Below, piece after piece: positions 10,119 through 18,388 of a stretch of DNA of 64,000 nucleotides. The stretch lies in contig NZ_FXAN01000032.1 in the NCBI RefSeq assembly GCF_900176645.1, positions 1 through 64,000 on the forward strand, written 5' to 3'. Position numbers and translations under genes: made by a program. The notes under the pieces are model-generated. The model worked only from the letters and a program-made list of their open reading frames with translations, did not search any database and was not told the origin of the DNA. This DNA is from Burkholderia singularis. GTDB taxonomy: Bacteria > Pseudomonadota > Gammaproteobacteria > Burkholderiales > Burkholderiaceae. The first letter of the stretch is position 1, and the number at the start of each line of letters is the position of its first letter.

Positions 10119-10664
10119 ATGCGCAGTTCTCTCAATTTTCCCGCTGGCCAATCGAGTTCTGCCGCTTCGAGCACTACCGACGGTGCGTCCGAGCCCAACG
10201 CCGGCGGTTCAGGCTCCTCCCCCGCGCGCGGGGCGGCGGAACCTGCCGAGGCGGGGCGTCAGCGGGATCCGGCAGACGTGCTGCCGCTTGCCGGTCAGGT
10301 GGTGCGCATATCCAGCCCCGCGCGGGCTTCGTTCCTTGCGGCTGCCTCCGCGCTGGCGGGGCTGCGCGGGGCGCGCCCGGGGCCATCCGGCGTGCAGATG
10401 GCGCAACGCAATCTGGAAGCGTTCAAGCGGCAGGTGGATCAGCTGCATCAAGACGCGCGGCGGCAGGCGGGGCAGCCGTTGCCGCAGCCCGAATTGATGG
10501 CCGATTTCATCATTTCGGTCGGTCAGGGGATAGGGCGGATGAGCCGGGAGGCTTTCGCAATGAAACACGGTATTTCCACGCATTTCGCCAGAGCCATCGG
10601 AAACGAGGATGGCACGCTGACGCAATTCGGGCGATGGCTGTTGCGGAACGATTCGTCCAACTAA
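10119..10664 (+). CDS. Hypothetical protein, 181 residues
   Basis: Not recognised. The first 60 residues are Ser/Gly/Ala/Pro-rich and probably disordered (MRSSLNFPAGQSSSAASSTT). The rest has a helical segment (QMAQRNLEAFKRQVDQLHQD) and a compact C-terminal domain with FIISVGQGIGRMSREAFAMKHGIS and GTLTQFGRWLLRN. That end resembles small DNA-binding or effector-type modules only in a general way. GGTGA lies about 8 bp before the ATG at 10119; an in-frame ATG at 10080 would add 13 residues. A disordered N-terminus without a signal peptide would also suit a type III secreted protein, but this is speculation. Confidence 0.55.
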   Translation: MRSSLNFPAGQSSSAASSTTDGASEPNAGGSGSSPARGAAEPAEAGRQRDPADVLPLAGQVVRISSPARASFLAAASALAGLRGARPGPSGVQMAQRNLEAFKRQVDQLHQDARRQAGQPLPQPELMADFIISVGQGIGRMSREAFAMKHGISTHFARAIGNEDGTLTQFGRWLLRNDSSN

Positions 10665-10668
10665 GCGA

Positions 10669-10699
10669 TGCGTTTGCGTGCGTTGTGCACGCAAACGCA
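10669..10699 (+). terminator. Perfect hairpin after the 181-residue protein gene
   Basis: A 13-bp perfect stem (10669-10681 with 10687-10699) and a 5-nt loop start 5 bp after the stop codon. There is no T-run, so it is a likely 3' boundary hairpin rather than a classical terminator. Confidence 0.5.
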
Positions 10700-10822
10700 C
10701 GCAGAACCGGCGCGACGCGCGATCGGACGTCGAGCGGGCGCGCGCTGCCGGGCCGATGCGATCCGGCCGGCCCGGTTTGGCGCGGCGGCGCGGTAGCGGC
10801 GCACGGGATGCCGGCCGGCTTC

Positions 10823-11716
10823 TCAGGATTTCTTCCGCTGGCCGCCGTCGGGCTGGACGATCACCGTGCAGGTCGTGCCGGCCGACAGCACGAGATCCTT
10901 CGGCACCTCGTCTATATGGATGCGCACCGGCACGCGCTGCGCGAGCCGCACCCAGTTGAACGTCGGATTCACGTCGGCGACGAGATCGCGGCTTTGCGGG
11001 TTGTCGCGGTCGTAAATCCCGCGCGAGATGCTTTCGACGTGGCCTTTCAGCACTTCGCCGCTCATCAGCCGCATCTGCGCCTTCGCGCCGATCTTCACGT
11101 GCGGCAGCTTGGTTTCCTCGAAGTAGCCGTAGACCCAGAACGAATGGCTGTCGACGATCGCGAGCTTCGCCTGGCCGGCGTTCGCGTAATCGCCCTTGAA
11201 CACCTGGAGATTCGTCACGTAGCCGTCCACCGGCGAGATCACGCGCGTGCGTTGCAGATTGAGCTTCGCGGCGTCGAGCGCGGCGAGTGCCTGCTGGTAC
11301 TGCGCCTCGGCGCTCGATGCGGTGTGCGCGGCGTTCTCGCGGCTTTCCTTCGATACGACGAGCGCGTCGAGATCCGCGCGGCGCGCCGCGTCGTCGCGGC
11401 GCATCTGCAACTCGGCGCGGCGGGCGGCGACGGCGGCCTGCGCCTGCTCGACCGCGATCTGGTAGTGCGACGGGTCGATCTGCATGATCAGATCGCCTTT
11501 CTTTACGAACTGGTTGTCGCGCACCGGCAACTCGACCACCGCGCCCGACACGTCCGGCGCGACGTTGACGATCTCGGCGCGCACACGTCCGTCGCGCGTC
11601 CACGGCTCGTCCATGTAATGGACCCACAGCGCGCGCCCGATCAGGATCGCGACGATCAGGATGGCGGCTGTCGCGACGAAGCCGAAAAGTTTTCGCAAGA
11701 GCATGGTTCGATTCAT
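10823..11716 (-). CDS. aaeA: HlyD/EmrA-family membrane fusion protein, AaeA-like
   Basis: Periplasmic adaptor subunit (297 residues) linking an inner-membrane pump to an outer-membrane channel. An N-terminal anchor helix (LFGFVATAAILIVAILIGRAL, slightly shortened here to its core) is followed by the biotinyl-lipoyl half-motif EIVNVAPDVSGAVVELPVRDNQFVKKG (as two adjacent segments), an Ala/Arg-rich coiled coil and the second half-motif SPVDGYVTNLQVFKGDYANAG. The size and DUF1656/FUSC neighbours place it with AaeA, the p-hydroxybenzoate efflux adaptor. It is last in the operon; its ATG lies 1 bp after the DUF1656 stop, so the two are translationally coupled. Confidence 0.88.
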   Translation of the reverse strand: MNRTMLLRKLFGFVATAAILIVAILIGRALWVHYMDEPWTRDGRVRAEIVNVAPDVSGAVVELPVRDNQFVKKGDLIMQIDPSHYQIAVEQAQAAVAARRAELQMRRDDAARRADLDALVVSKESRENAAHTASSAEAQYQQALAALDAAKLNLQRTRVISPVDGYVTNLQVFKGDYANAGQAKLAIVDSHSFWVYGYFEETKLPHVKIGAKAQMRLMSGEVLKGHVESISRGIYDRDNPQSRDLVADVNPTFNWVRLAQRVPVRIHIDEVPKDLVLSAGTTCTVIVQPDGGQRKKS

Positions 11717-11717
11717 A

Positions 11718-11921
11718 TCAACGATAGACGGCGAGACTGAGCGCCCCGCAAATGCAGACGAGCAGGCTGGCCCGGAACAGCGACGGGTGCCAGACGACGC
11801 GGTAGAGCCCGGTGTACGCGAGCAGGCGGTCGAGCAGCCAGGTCGCGAAGCCGCCGATGACGAACATCAGCACGACAGTCGGGATGTACGCGTCGAATAT
11901 CGCGAGGTCGCGCGGCATCAT
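11718..11921 (-). CDS. aaeX: DUF1656 small inner-membrane protein, AaeX-like
   Basis: A 67-residue protein with two predicted transmembrane helices (IPTVVLMFVIGGFATWLLD and LFRASLLVCICGALSLAVY). It matches DUF1656, whose members are always coded between the FUSC pump and the HlyD adaptor of aromatic-acid efflux operons. The start ATG at 11921 overlaps the upstream gene's TGA as ATGA; a second ATG follows directly. Its role is unknown, though membership of the pump complex is inferred. Confidence 0.88.
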   Translation of the reverse strand: MMPRDLAIFDAYIPTVVLMFVIGGFATWLLDRLLAYTGLYRVVWHPSLFRASLLVCICGALSLAVYR

Positions 11922-14107
11922 GACGAAGCTCCTTCGGCGGGTGGAACGGGCGCGCCGCCCAGCGCGGCGAGCGGCGATTCGGGGTCGAGCAGCGCGGTGC
12001 GCACGAAATGCAGGTAGGACAGGATGCGCTGCAATTGATGGCGCGTCTCGCGCGGCGGCGCGAACGTGGCGAGTGCCTGCTGGGCCGCGGCGATCGCGTC
12101 GACCGTCGCGGCGAGCGCCGCGTCCAGGCGCGTCGGCGCGGGCCGCGAGAACAGCGCGGCGAGTGCGTCGCGCGCGGTGTCGATCGTGCGCCGCCATGGC
12201 ATCGTCGGCGCATAGCGCGGATCGTCCGGCAGCGCCGCGAGCGTTTCGCGCAGGTCGATCACCGCATTGCCGGTTTCGAGCACCGCGAACATCCAGCGCA
12301 ACGCTTCGCGCTGCGCGCCCGGCTGATCGGCCGACAGCGCGTGCGCCTGGAACATCAGATCGCGCGCGCCGCTCTCGAAGCGCGAGCGCAGGCCGGCAAC
12401 GCGCGCATGGCAGGCGGCCACCACCTGGTGGCGCAGGTCCGCGAACAAGCGCTTCTTGAGCCACGGCGCGCTCGGCGGGAACAGCACCGCAAACGCGATC
12501 GCCGATACGATCATCGACAGCACGAGCGCGATTGCATCGTTCATGAAGCCGACCGGATCGTAATGCGTGAGATTTTCCGGGCCGGCGAGCGTGCAGAAGA
12601 AGATCAGATAGCCGGCGCCGACGCCTGCGTATTTCGGCGAGATCGACATGAACACGCCAGGCAGCAGGAACGGCGCGAGCGACGCGCACAGCAGCACGAA
12701 GCCGTCGATGTGCGGATAGACGCCGAACATCAGAGCGAAGCCCGTGATTACCGCGAACGCCGTGCCGATCGCCATTTGCGCGGCCATCTTCGTCGGCTGC
12801 GGCGACGACGACGCGAGCGCGCACACGGCCGCCGAGTTCAGCACGAGCGTCACGCCGCTCGGCCACGCGCTGTAGATCCAGAACACGCTGAGCAGCAGCA
12901 TCACGGCGGCGGTGCGGATGCCCGCGATCAGCGCGGCCGTCGCATTCGTGCGCGGCTCGTAGCGCTCGATCCAACGCTCGCGCTCGTGCGTGCTCGCGGC
13001 GAGCGAGCCGTAGGTGGCCGCATACGCGTGCAGGTCCGTGATGAAGCGGTACAGCAGTTCGGCCGCGGTATCGAAATCGAGCAACGCGGCGTCCGGTTGC
13101 GTCTCGAGCGTGGCGCGCGTCGCGCGAATCCGGCGCGGCAGCGCGTCGCGGTACGCGAGCAGTTGCTCGGCCGCGAACACGGCGTCGGCTGCCGTGCGCA
13201 CGTGTTCGCCGTTGCGTGACAACAGCGGCGCGATCTCGCGGAAATACGGCTCGAGCGCTTCGACGGCCGGCGCGTTGGCCGCGTGCAGCCGGTTCATCAA
13301 CTGATGCAGCGCGTGAAAGCGGCTTGCCGCCGTCATGAATTCGCTGTTCAACCGCGACAGCCGGCCGCTCCTCATCCGGGTGTCCGGGTTTTCGAACACG
13401 GCGATGCTGCGCGCCGCCTCGAAGCCGACCACGTCCGCGACGAAGCGCGTGTGGACGCTCTCGATCTTCGAACGATCGAGCGTGCCCGCGAGCGTCGATG
13501 CGACGTAGTCGACGAACGCGCCGAAGCGCTGGCGCACGGTGGTGCGCATCTGCTCGCCGGCGTAACGCGGAAACACCAGCGCGCTGACGATGCCGGCCGA
13601 CAGAATGCCGATCGAGATTTCGGACACGCGCGTCATCGCGGTCATGAACGCGCCGCCGGGCGCCTGCGACGCGGGCAGGCCGATCAGCGCGGCGGTGTAG
13701 CCGGCGAGCAGAAAGCCGTAGCTGCGGAAATTGCGGTTGCGCGCGGCGCCCGCCGTGCAGAGCGCGACCCACAGCGCGACCGCGAGCACGAACAGCAGCG
13801 GCTGTTGCGGAAACAAGCCGACGAGCGTGAGTGTCGCGCTCAAGCCGACGAATGTGCCGATCAGCCGGTAGAAGCTTTTGGCGAACACCGCGCCGCTTTG
13901 CGGCTGCATCACGATGAACACGGTCGTCATCGCGGTTTTCGGTGCGGGCAGGTCGAGCACCATCGAGACGCCGAGCGCGACGAACGCGGCAGCGAGCGCT
14001 TTCACGAGATAGAGCCAAGCGGCGCCATCGGTGCGCGCCCAATCGCGCATCGCGTTGGCGAGCGGGGCGGCGGACGATGCGCTGGAGGCGGCTGGGGCGG
14101 CGGACAT
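11918..14107 (-). CDS. aaeB: FUSC-family inner-membrane transporter, AaeB-like
   Basis: A 729-residue inner-membrane protein with two clusters of hydrophobic helices (about residues 30-190 and 385-540), each followed by a long cytosolic alpha-helical region. This is the FUSC/AaeB architecture for export of hydroxylated aromatic acids and weak organic acids. The segment TTVFIVMQPQSGAVFAKSFY is typical of the first FUSC domain. It sits between the outer-membrane factor gene and the DUF1656 gene and overlaps the latter by 4 bp. Substrate is inferred from the family only. Confidence 0.87.
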   Translation of the reverse strand: MSAAPAASSASSAAPLANAMRDWARTDGAAWLYLVKALAAAFVALGVSMVLDLPAPKTAMTTVFIVMQPQSGAVFAKSFYRLIGTFVGLSATLTLVGLFPQQPLLFVLAVALWVALCTAGAARNRNFRSYGFLLAGYTAALIGLPASQAPGGAFMTAMTRVSEISIGILSAGIVSALVFPRYAGEQMRTTVRQRFGAFVDYVASTLAGTLDRSKIESVHTRFVADVVGFEAARSIAVFENPDTRMRSGRLSRLNSEFMTAASRFHALHQLMNRLHAANAPAVEALEPYFREIAPLLSRNGEHVRTAADAVFAAEQLLAYRDALPRRIRATRATLETQPDAALLDFDTAAELLYRFITDLHAYAATYGSLAASTHERERWIERYEPRTNATAALIAGIRTAAVMLLLSVFWIYSAWPSGVTLVLNSAAVCALASSSPQPTKMAAQMAIGTAFAVITGFALMFGVYPHIDGFVLLCASLAPFLLPGVFMSISPKYAGVGAGYLIFFCTLAGPENLTHYDPVGFMNDAIALVLSMIVSAIAFAVLFPPSAPWLKKRLFADLRHQVVAACHARVAGLRSRFESGARDLMFQAHALSADQPGAQREALRWMFAVLETGNAVIDLRETLAALPDDPRYAPTMPWRRTIDTARDALAALFSRPAPTRLDAALAATVDAIAAAQQALATFAPPRETRHQLQRILSYLHFVRTALLDPESPLAALGGAPVPPAEGASS

Positions 14108-14125
14108 GATCGGCTGGCTCCGTGA

Positions 14126-15835
14126 TCAGGGCGCCGCGGTTGCGGCGGGCGGCGTGAGCGGTACGCGCGGCGCGGCAGCGGGCGCGGGCCTGGCAGCGGG
14201 TATATGGGTGGCGGGCATGGCGGACGTGGCGGATACAGCCGATGACGTCGCCGTCGCCGTCGCCGCGGGCGCCGGGGCCGCTGCCGTCGGCGTGGCTGCC
14301 GATGCGTGCGGCATCGCGACTGACGCCGCTGCCGCCGGGCCCGCGAGCGCATTCGCCGCCGGCGCGTCGCTGTCGCTGTCGCGCGCCGCGTCGCCCTGCG
14401 GCTCGATTCCGCCGCCGAGCGCGACCATCAGCGACGCATGCGCGGCGAGCCGCTGCGCGTCGATGCGCGTCTGATTCTCCTGCGCGCTCAGCAACTGGCT
14501 TTGCGCGAGCAGCACGTTCACGTAATCGGTCAGCCCGCGGCTGAAGCCGGTATGAGACAGATCGTAGGTGCGCTGGGTGAGCGCAACCGCGCGCGCCGCG
14601 TCCTTGCGTTGGGTGTCGAGCGAGCGCAGCCGCACGATGCTGTCGGCGATATCCTTTAGCGCGCCGACGAGCGTCTGGTTGTACTGCTCGACCGCCATGT
14701 CGTAGCCCGCGGCCGCCGCGCCGAGCTGCGCGCGCAACCGGCCGCCCTCGAAGATCGGCAGCGTCAGCGCCGGGCCGGCGGACCAGCCGCCGTTCATCGC
14801 GCGCAAAAAGGTGGTGAACGCGCCGCCGACGGCCAGGCCGCCGAGCGATGCGATCAGGTTGACGTTCGGGTAGAACGCGGCCTTCGCGATGTCGATGCCG
14901 CGCGCCTGCGCATCGACCGTCCAGCGCGCGGCGACGACGTCCGGCCGCCGGCCGATCAATTCGGCCGGCAGCGCGGACGGCAGCCCCGCGCGCGCATTCA
15001 GCGCGAGCGTGGGCCGCGTGAGCGCGTCGCCCGCGCCGGGGCCCTTGCCCGCGAGCGCGGCGAGCTGATGGCGGCCGAGCTGAATCGCCTCCTCATAGCT
15101 GTCGATCTGCCGCGCGTAGTCGGGCAGCGGCGCCTCGGCCTGGCTGACTTCGAGCTGCGTGCCGATGCCTGCTTGCAGACGCTTGCGCGCGAGCGTGGCG
15201 AGTTCGTGCTGGCGTTCGTAGGCCGCGTGCGCGATGTCGAGCAGCGCGTAATTCTTCGCGAAATCGATATAGGCGAGCGTCACGTGCGTCTCGAGCGCGA
15301 GCTGCGCGGCGCGCGCGTCGGCTGCTCTCGCGTGCGCCGCGTCGAGCGCGCGCTGCGTGTTGTTCTTGTCTTCGCCCCACAAGTCGAGGTGATACGACAG
15401 GTTGAGCCCGCCCGTATTGTTCCAGGTGTTCGAATCGGCAAGCGGGCCGGGGCCGTAATAGACGTTGTCCGGCCAGTGCTGGCGCATCAGCGACAGCGAG
15501 CCGTTCAGTTGCGGCAGCTCGCCCGCGTGCGCTTCGCGCACGAGCGCCTGCGCTTCGCGCACGCGCGCCTGGGCGGCCGCGAGCGACGGGTTGCCGGCGA
15601 GCGCCGCGGCGATCCATGTATCGAGCTGAGGGTCGCCATACGCGTGCCACCAGTCGGCCGCAGGCCAGCCCGCGTCGCGCTCGGCCGCGGCGATTGCGGT
15701 GCCTGCGTCGAGCAGCGCCGGATCGAGCCGTCTTGCCTGAGGGGTTGCGTCTCCCATGCTCGCGCAACCGGTCATTATTAATGACATTGCAAGAACCGAC
15801 AGTGCAAGCGCCCCACTGATTGCCGGAGACCGCAC
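14126..15835 (-). CDS. NodT-family outer-membrane efflux lipoprotein
   Basis: TolC-like outer-membrane channel of 569 residues. An N-terminal signal peptide ends in the lipobox MTGC (acylated Cys at residue 24). The body carries both outer-membrane-efflux repeats, with the usual WWHAYGDPQLDTWIAAAL start, ELIGRRPDVVAARW and YPNVNLIASLGGLA. After the normal end (near residue 475) there is an Ala/Pro/Thr-rich tail of about 90 residues, coded by GC-rich short repeats near 14250; this is unusual for the family. The start is GTG with GGGAGA about 6 bp upstream. It is first gene of the efflux operon and divergent from the LysR regulator. Confidence 0.9.
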   Translation of the reverse strand: MRSPAISGALALSVLAMSLIMTGCASMGDATPQARRLDPALLDAGTAIAAAERDAGWPAADWWHAYGDPQLDTWIAAALAGNPSLAAAQARVREAQALVREAHAGELPQLNGSLSLMRQHWPDNVYYGPGPLADSNTWNNTGGLNLSYHLDLWGEDKNNTQRALDAAHARAADARAAQLALETHVTLAYIDFAKNYALLDIAHAAYERQHELATLARKRLQAGIGTQLEVSQAEAPLPDYARQIDSYEEAIQLGRHQLAALAGKGPGAGDALTRPTLALNARAGLPSALPAELIGRRPDVVAARWTVDAQARGIDIAKAAFYPNVNLIASLGGLAVGGAFTTFLRAMNGGWSAGPALTLPIFEGGRLRAQLGAAAAGYDMAVEQYNQTLVGALKDIADSIVRLRSLDTQRKDAARAVALTQRTYDLSHTGFSRGLTDYVNVLLAQSQLLSAQENQTRIDAQRLAAHASLMVALGGGIEPQGDAARDSDSDAPAANALAGPAAAASVAMPHASAATPTAAAPAPAATATATSSAVSATSAMPATHIPAARPAPAAAPRVPLTPPAATAAP

Positions 15836-15872
15836 GATTTTCTCCCTTTTGAATAAAGATGAGTCGAGCGAA

Positions 15873-15967
15873 ATTATATTTTTTTGCGAATTCTAGAATA
15901 AGCCAACAAGAATGCAACGCATTCTTACGGAATCCGAGATAATATTGTTGGGCGTATGTGCAACAAT
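15873..15967. promoter_or_regulatory. Divergent efflux/LysR control region with three inverted repeats
   Basis: The minus strand has a perfect -10 TATAAT (plus-strand 15873-15878) for the efflux operon. Upstream of it lie ATTCTAGAAT (15890-15899, perfect palindrome), AAGAATGC-AAC-GCATTCTT (15908-15926, perfect 8-bp arms) and ATTGTTG-N10-CAACAAT (15944-15967, perfect 7-bp arms). Spacing from about -20 to -90 relative to the efflux promoter fits LysR-type recognition and activation sites. Confidence 0.6.
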
Positions 15968-15993
15968 CTGGCCGGATTCGATAGGGAAACACC

Positions 15994-16935
15994 ATGGATA
16001 CGCTCCAAAACATGCGCGTGTTCGTCCGTGTGGTTGATGCGGGCAGCTTCACGGCGGCAGCGCAGCAGCTCAATACGACGACGGCCTACGCGTCGCGGGC
16101 GATCTCCGATCTGGAAGCGCATCTGCGCACGCGCCTGCTGAACCGGACGACCCGCCGCATCGCGCTTACCGAGGCGGGCGAGCGATATCTGCAACGCTGC
16201 GAGCAGATCCTCGCATATGTCGAGCAGGCCGAGGCGGAGGCAAGCGACGCGCACGCGCGCCCGTCGGGCAAGCTGAAAGTCCATTGCATGACGAGCCTCG
16301 GTCAGCATTACACGGTGCCCGCCGTGTCGCGCTACCAGCGGCGCTATCCCGACGTCCACGTCGATTTGACGCTCGCGCAGCGCTTTCCCGATCTGCTCGA
16401 GGAAGGCTTCGACGTGTCGCTCGTGGTCGGCCGCGATCTGCCGGATTCGGGGCTCGTGTCGCAGCGGCTCGGCGTGACGTTCAGCGTCGTATGCGCGTCG
16501 CGCGCGTATCTCGACAAGCACGGCGCGCCGCAGCGCCCGCAGGATCTCGCGAGCCACGTGTGCCTCGCGATGGTCGCGCCGGGTTTGTACTGGGACGAAT
16601 GGAAGCTGACGGGGCCGAATGGCGACGAAGCCGTCACGCTGTCATCGCCGCCGTTTCGCGTCAATGTCGCCGAGGCGCTGGCGGTCGGCGTGCGCGAAGG
16701 GATGGGAATCGGCGTGCTGCCGCTTTATTCGGCGATCGCGGGGCTGCGCAACGGCGACTTCGTCCGCGTGATGCCCGAATACCGGTCGCACGTGATGAAC
16801 ATTTACGCGCTATACGCTTCGCGCCAATATCTCGACGCGAAAATCCGCACGTGGGTCGATTTTCTGCGTGACGAACTGCCGTTGGTTCTCGAAGCCGACG
16901 AGGCCGAACTCGAACGATTCACCCTTCAGACCTGA
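15994..16935 (+). CDS. aaeR: LysR-family regulator of the efflux operon, AaeR-like
   Basis: A 313-residue LysR regulator. The N-terminal winged helix is plain (MDTLQNMRVFVRVVDAGSFT, then AAAQQLNTTTAYASRAISDLE), followed by the periplasmic-binding-fold effector domain (residues about 90-300). It is coded divergently from the four-gene efflux operon, with three inverted repeats in between, so it very likely controls that operon in response to an aromatic acid. The symbol follows the E. coli aaeR-aaeXAB arrangement; orthology was not tested. Confidence 0.85.
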   Translation: MDTLQNMRVFVRVVDAGSFTAAAQQLNTTTAYASRAISDLEAHLRTRLLNRTTRRIALTEAGERYLQRCEQILAYVEQAEAEASDAHARPSGKLKVHCMTSLGQHYTVPAVSRYQRRYPDVHVDLTLAQRFPDLLEEGFDVSLVVGRDLPDSGLVSQRLGVTFSVVCASRAYLDKHGAPQRPQDLASHVCLAMVAPGLYWDEWKLTGPNGDEAVTLSSPPFRVNVAEALAVGVREGMGIGVLPLYSAIAGLRNGDFVRVMPEYRSHVMNIYALYASRQYLDAKIRTWVDFLRDELPLVLEADEAELERFTLQT

Positions 16936-17112
16936 ACGCCGAATGGGCGCGCGAAACGGGAAAAAAGCAAAAGGGCAATTCATGTCGCCAATCGGCGGAA
17001 TTGACCGTGTTTGACGCTGGCGCAACATTTTTTAACGGTCGTTCGGCAATGGGTTTGCTACTGTCTTTTTTAGGCACTCGTTCAACACATTCGACGAATC
17101 GGGGAGAAATCG

Positions 17113-17286
17113 ATGAATACGCAACTGCTGATGGGCCTGGGCGCGCTCGCACTGCTCGGCGTGGTGGGCGTTGCCGCATCGCGCGAGTTGCTGCGCGCGC
17201 TCGATGCGCAAATGCGCCGTGCGCCGGTGCCGGTGCCGGTGCGTGCGCGCCGCGTGCACCGCGACGGCCGGCGGACCGTGCTGTGA
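17113..17286 (+). CDS. Small single-pass membrane protein, 57 residues
   Basis: A short gene with a strong ribosome binding site (GGGGAG, 6 bp before the ATG). It codes a hydrophobic N-terminal segment (LLMGLGALALLGVVGVAA) followed by a basic, Arg-rich tail with a VPVPVPVRARR stretch. The layout suggests a single transmembrane helix with a positive cytosolic tail. No family is recognised. It stands alone between the LysR gene and the convergent metallophosphoesterase gene. Confidence 0.6.
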   Translation: MNTQLLMGLGALALLGVVGVAASRELLRALDAQMRRAPVPVPVRARRVHRDGRRTVL

Positions 17287-17400
17287 GCGGCATCGTTTCC
17301 CGTTGCGGCGAACGTGGCTTTCGTCGCTGCGAGCGCGGTTCCCGCCGAGGCGTGCGTCGCGCTTACCGCCGCATTCACCGCCGTGCGCTGAATGCGCGGG

Positions 17401-18351
17401 TCATCCGAGCGTGACGACTTTGTTCCATTCGAACGCCGGGTTTTCGTGTTCGCCGGTGCGCCGGCTCACGTAGCCGTGCGGGTTGCAGACGACGCGCGTG
17501 CCGTTTGCCGTCGTGTAATCGAAGGATGTGTGCGTGTGGCCGTGAATCCATAGCGAGACGGGCGGCCGCACGAGCGCGGGGAGATCATTGACGAAGCCGG
17601 ACGACACGAGATCGCCGGCGTAGCGGGCGGCAAGGCTCGCGCGATGTGGCGCGTGATGCGTGACGACGATCGTTGCGCCTGCCCACGGCTTCGCGAGTTC
17701 GCGCTCGAGCCACGCGCGCGCGGTGCGGTGCAGCGCCAGCGCGTCGCGCGGCGTGAAGCAGCGGGGAGGCGGCGTGGCGGCGCACGGTAGCGTGGCGCCG
17801 GAAGCGGTCGCGGCGGATGCGCTCGGATGGAGCGTGCCGGGAACGCGGGCGATTGCCGGTTCGGCGGTCGTATCCGTGCCCGGCGGTTGCCGAGCGGCAA
17901 GCTTCGCGCCGTTCGCGCCGTCCGGCCAGTCGACCTGAATCAAGCCCCTGAAATCGAGCATCGCGCGCTCGCAAGCGGCGATCGCTTGCGTGTGCGTATC
18001 GGCGTCGGCGCCGAACAGCGCGAAATCGGTCCAGAGCGTCGTGCCGAGCACCCGGAAGCGTCCGGCGGGGTCGATATACGTATCGTTGTTCAGATAGTGC
18101 ACGTGATCGAGCGCCGATGCGGTATCGCGCATCGCGGTTTCGAGCGCGCCGAATTCGCCGTCGTAGTACTCGTGATTGCCGGGCACGTAGACGACCGGCA
18201 CGTCGGGGGCGAACGTCTGGGCCGCCCAGAGCAAGCCTTGCGCATGATTGTGAATATCGCCCGCGAGGACGACGAGATCCGCGTGCGCGAATGGGATCGT
18301 ATCGGGCTCATGGTGTTCGAGATGCAGATCGGACAGCACACGGATCTTCAC
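17401..18351 (-). CDS. Calcineurin-like metallophosphoesterase
   Basis: A 316-residue dinuclear-metal phosphoesterase with all the family motifs in order: SDLHLE (residues 7-12), LAGDIHNH, PGNHEYY, VVTHHAPH and HGHTHTSFD. It has no signal peptide, so it is cytosolic. An insertion of about 50 residues between the GNHE and THH motifs is Ala/Pro-rich and probably a surface loop. The start is GTG, supported by AAGGAG 7 bp upstream. The substrate is unknown. Confidence 0.85.
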   Translation of the reverse strand: MKIRVLSDLHLEHHEPDTIPFAHADLVVLAGDIHNHAQGLLWAAQTFAPDVPVVYVPGNHEYYDGEFGALETAMRDTASALDHVHYLNNDTYIDPAGRFRVLGTTLWTDFALFGADADTHTQAIAACERAMLDFRGLIQVDWPDGANGAKLAARQPPGTDTTAEPAIARVPGTLHPSASAATASGATLPCAATPPPRCFTPRDALALHRTARAWLERELAKPWAGATIVVTHHAPHRASLAARYAGDLVSSGFVNDLPALVRPPVSLWIHGHTHTSFDYTTANGTRVVCNPHGYVSRRTGEHENPAFEWNKVVTLG

Positions 18352-18388
18352 GGGCGGCTCCTTCGCGGCGCGGCGCCGACGCGTCGCG

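Noticed and set aside
12008..14125. Plus-strand ORFs opposite the AaeB-like gene
   Set aside because: Arg/Glu/His-rich shadows; the minus-strand transporter has clear membrane segments.
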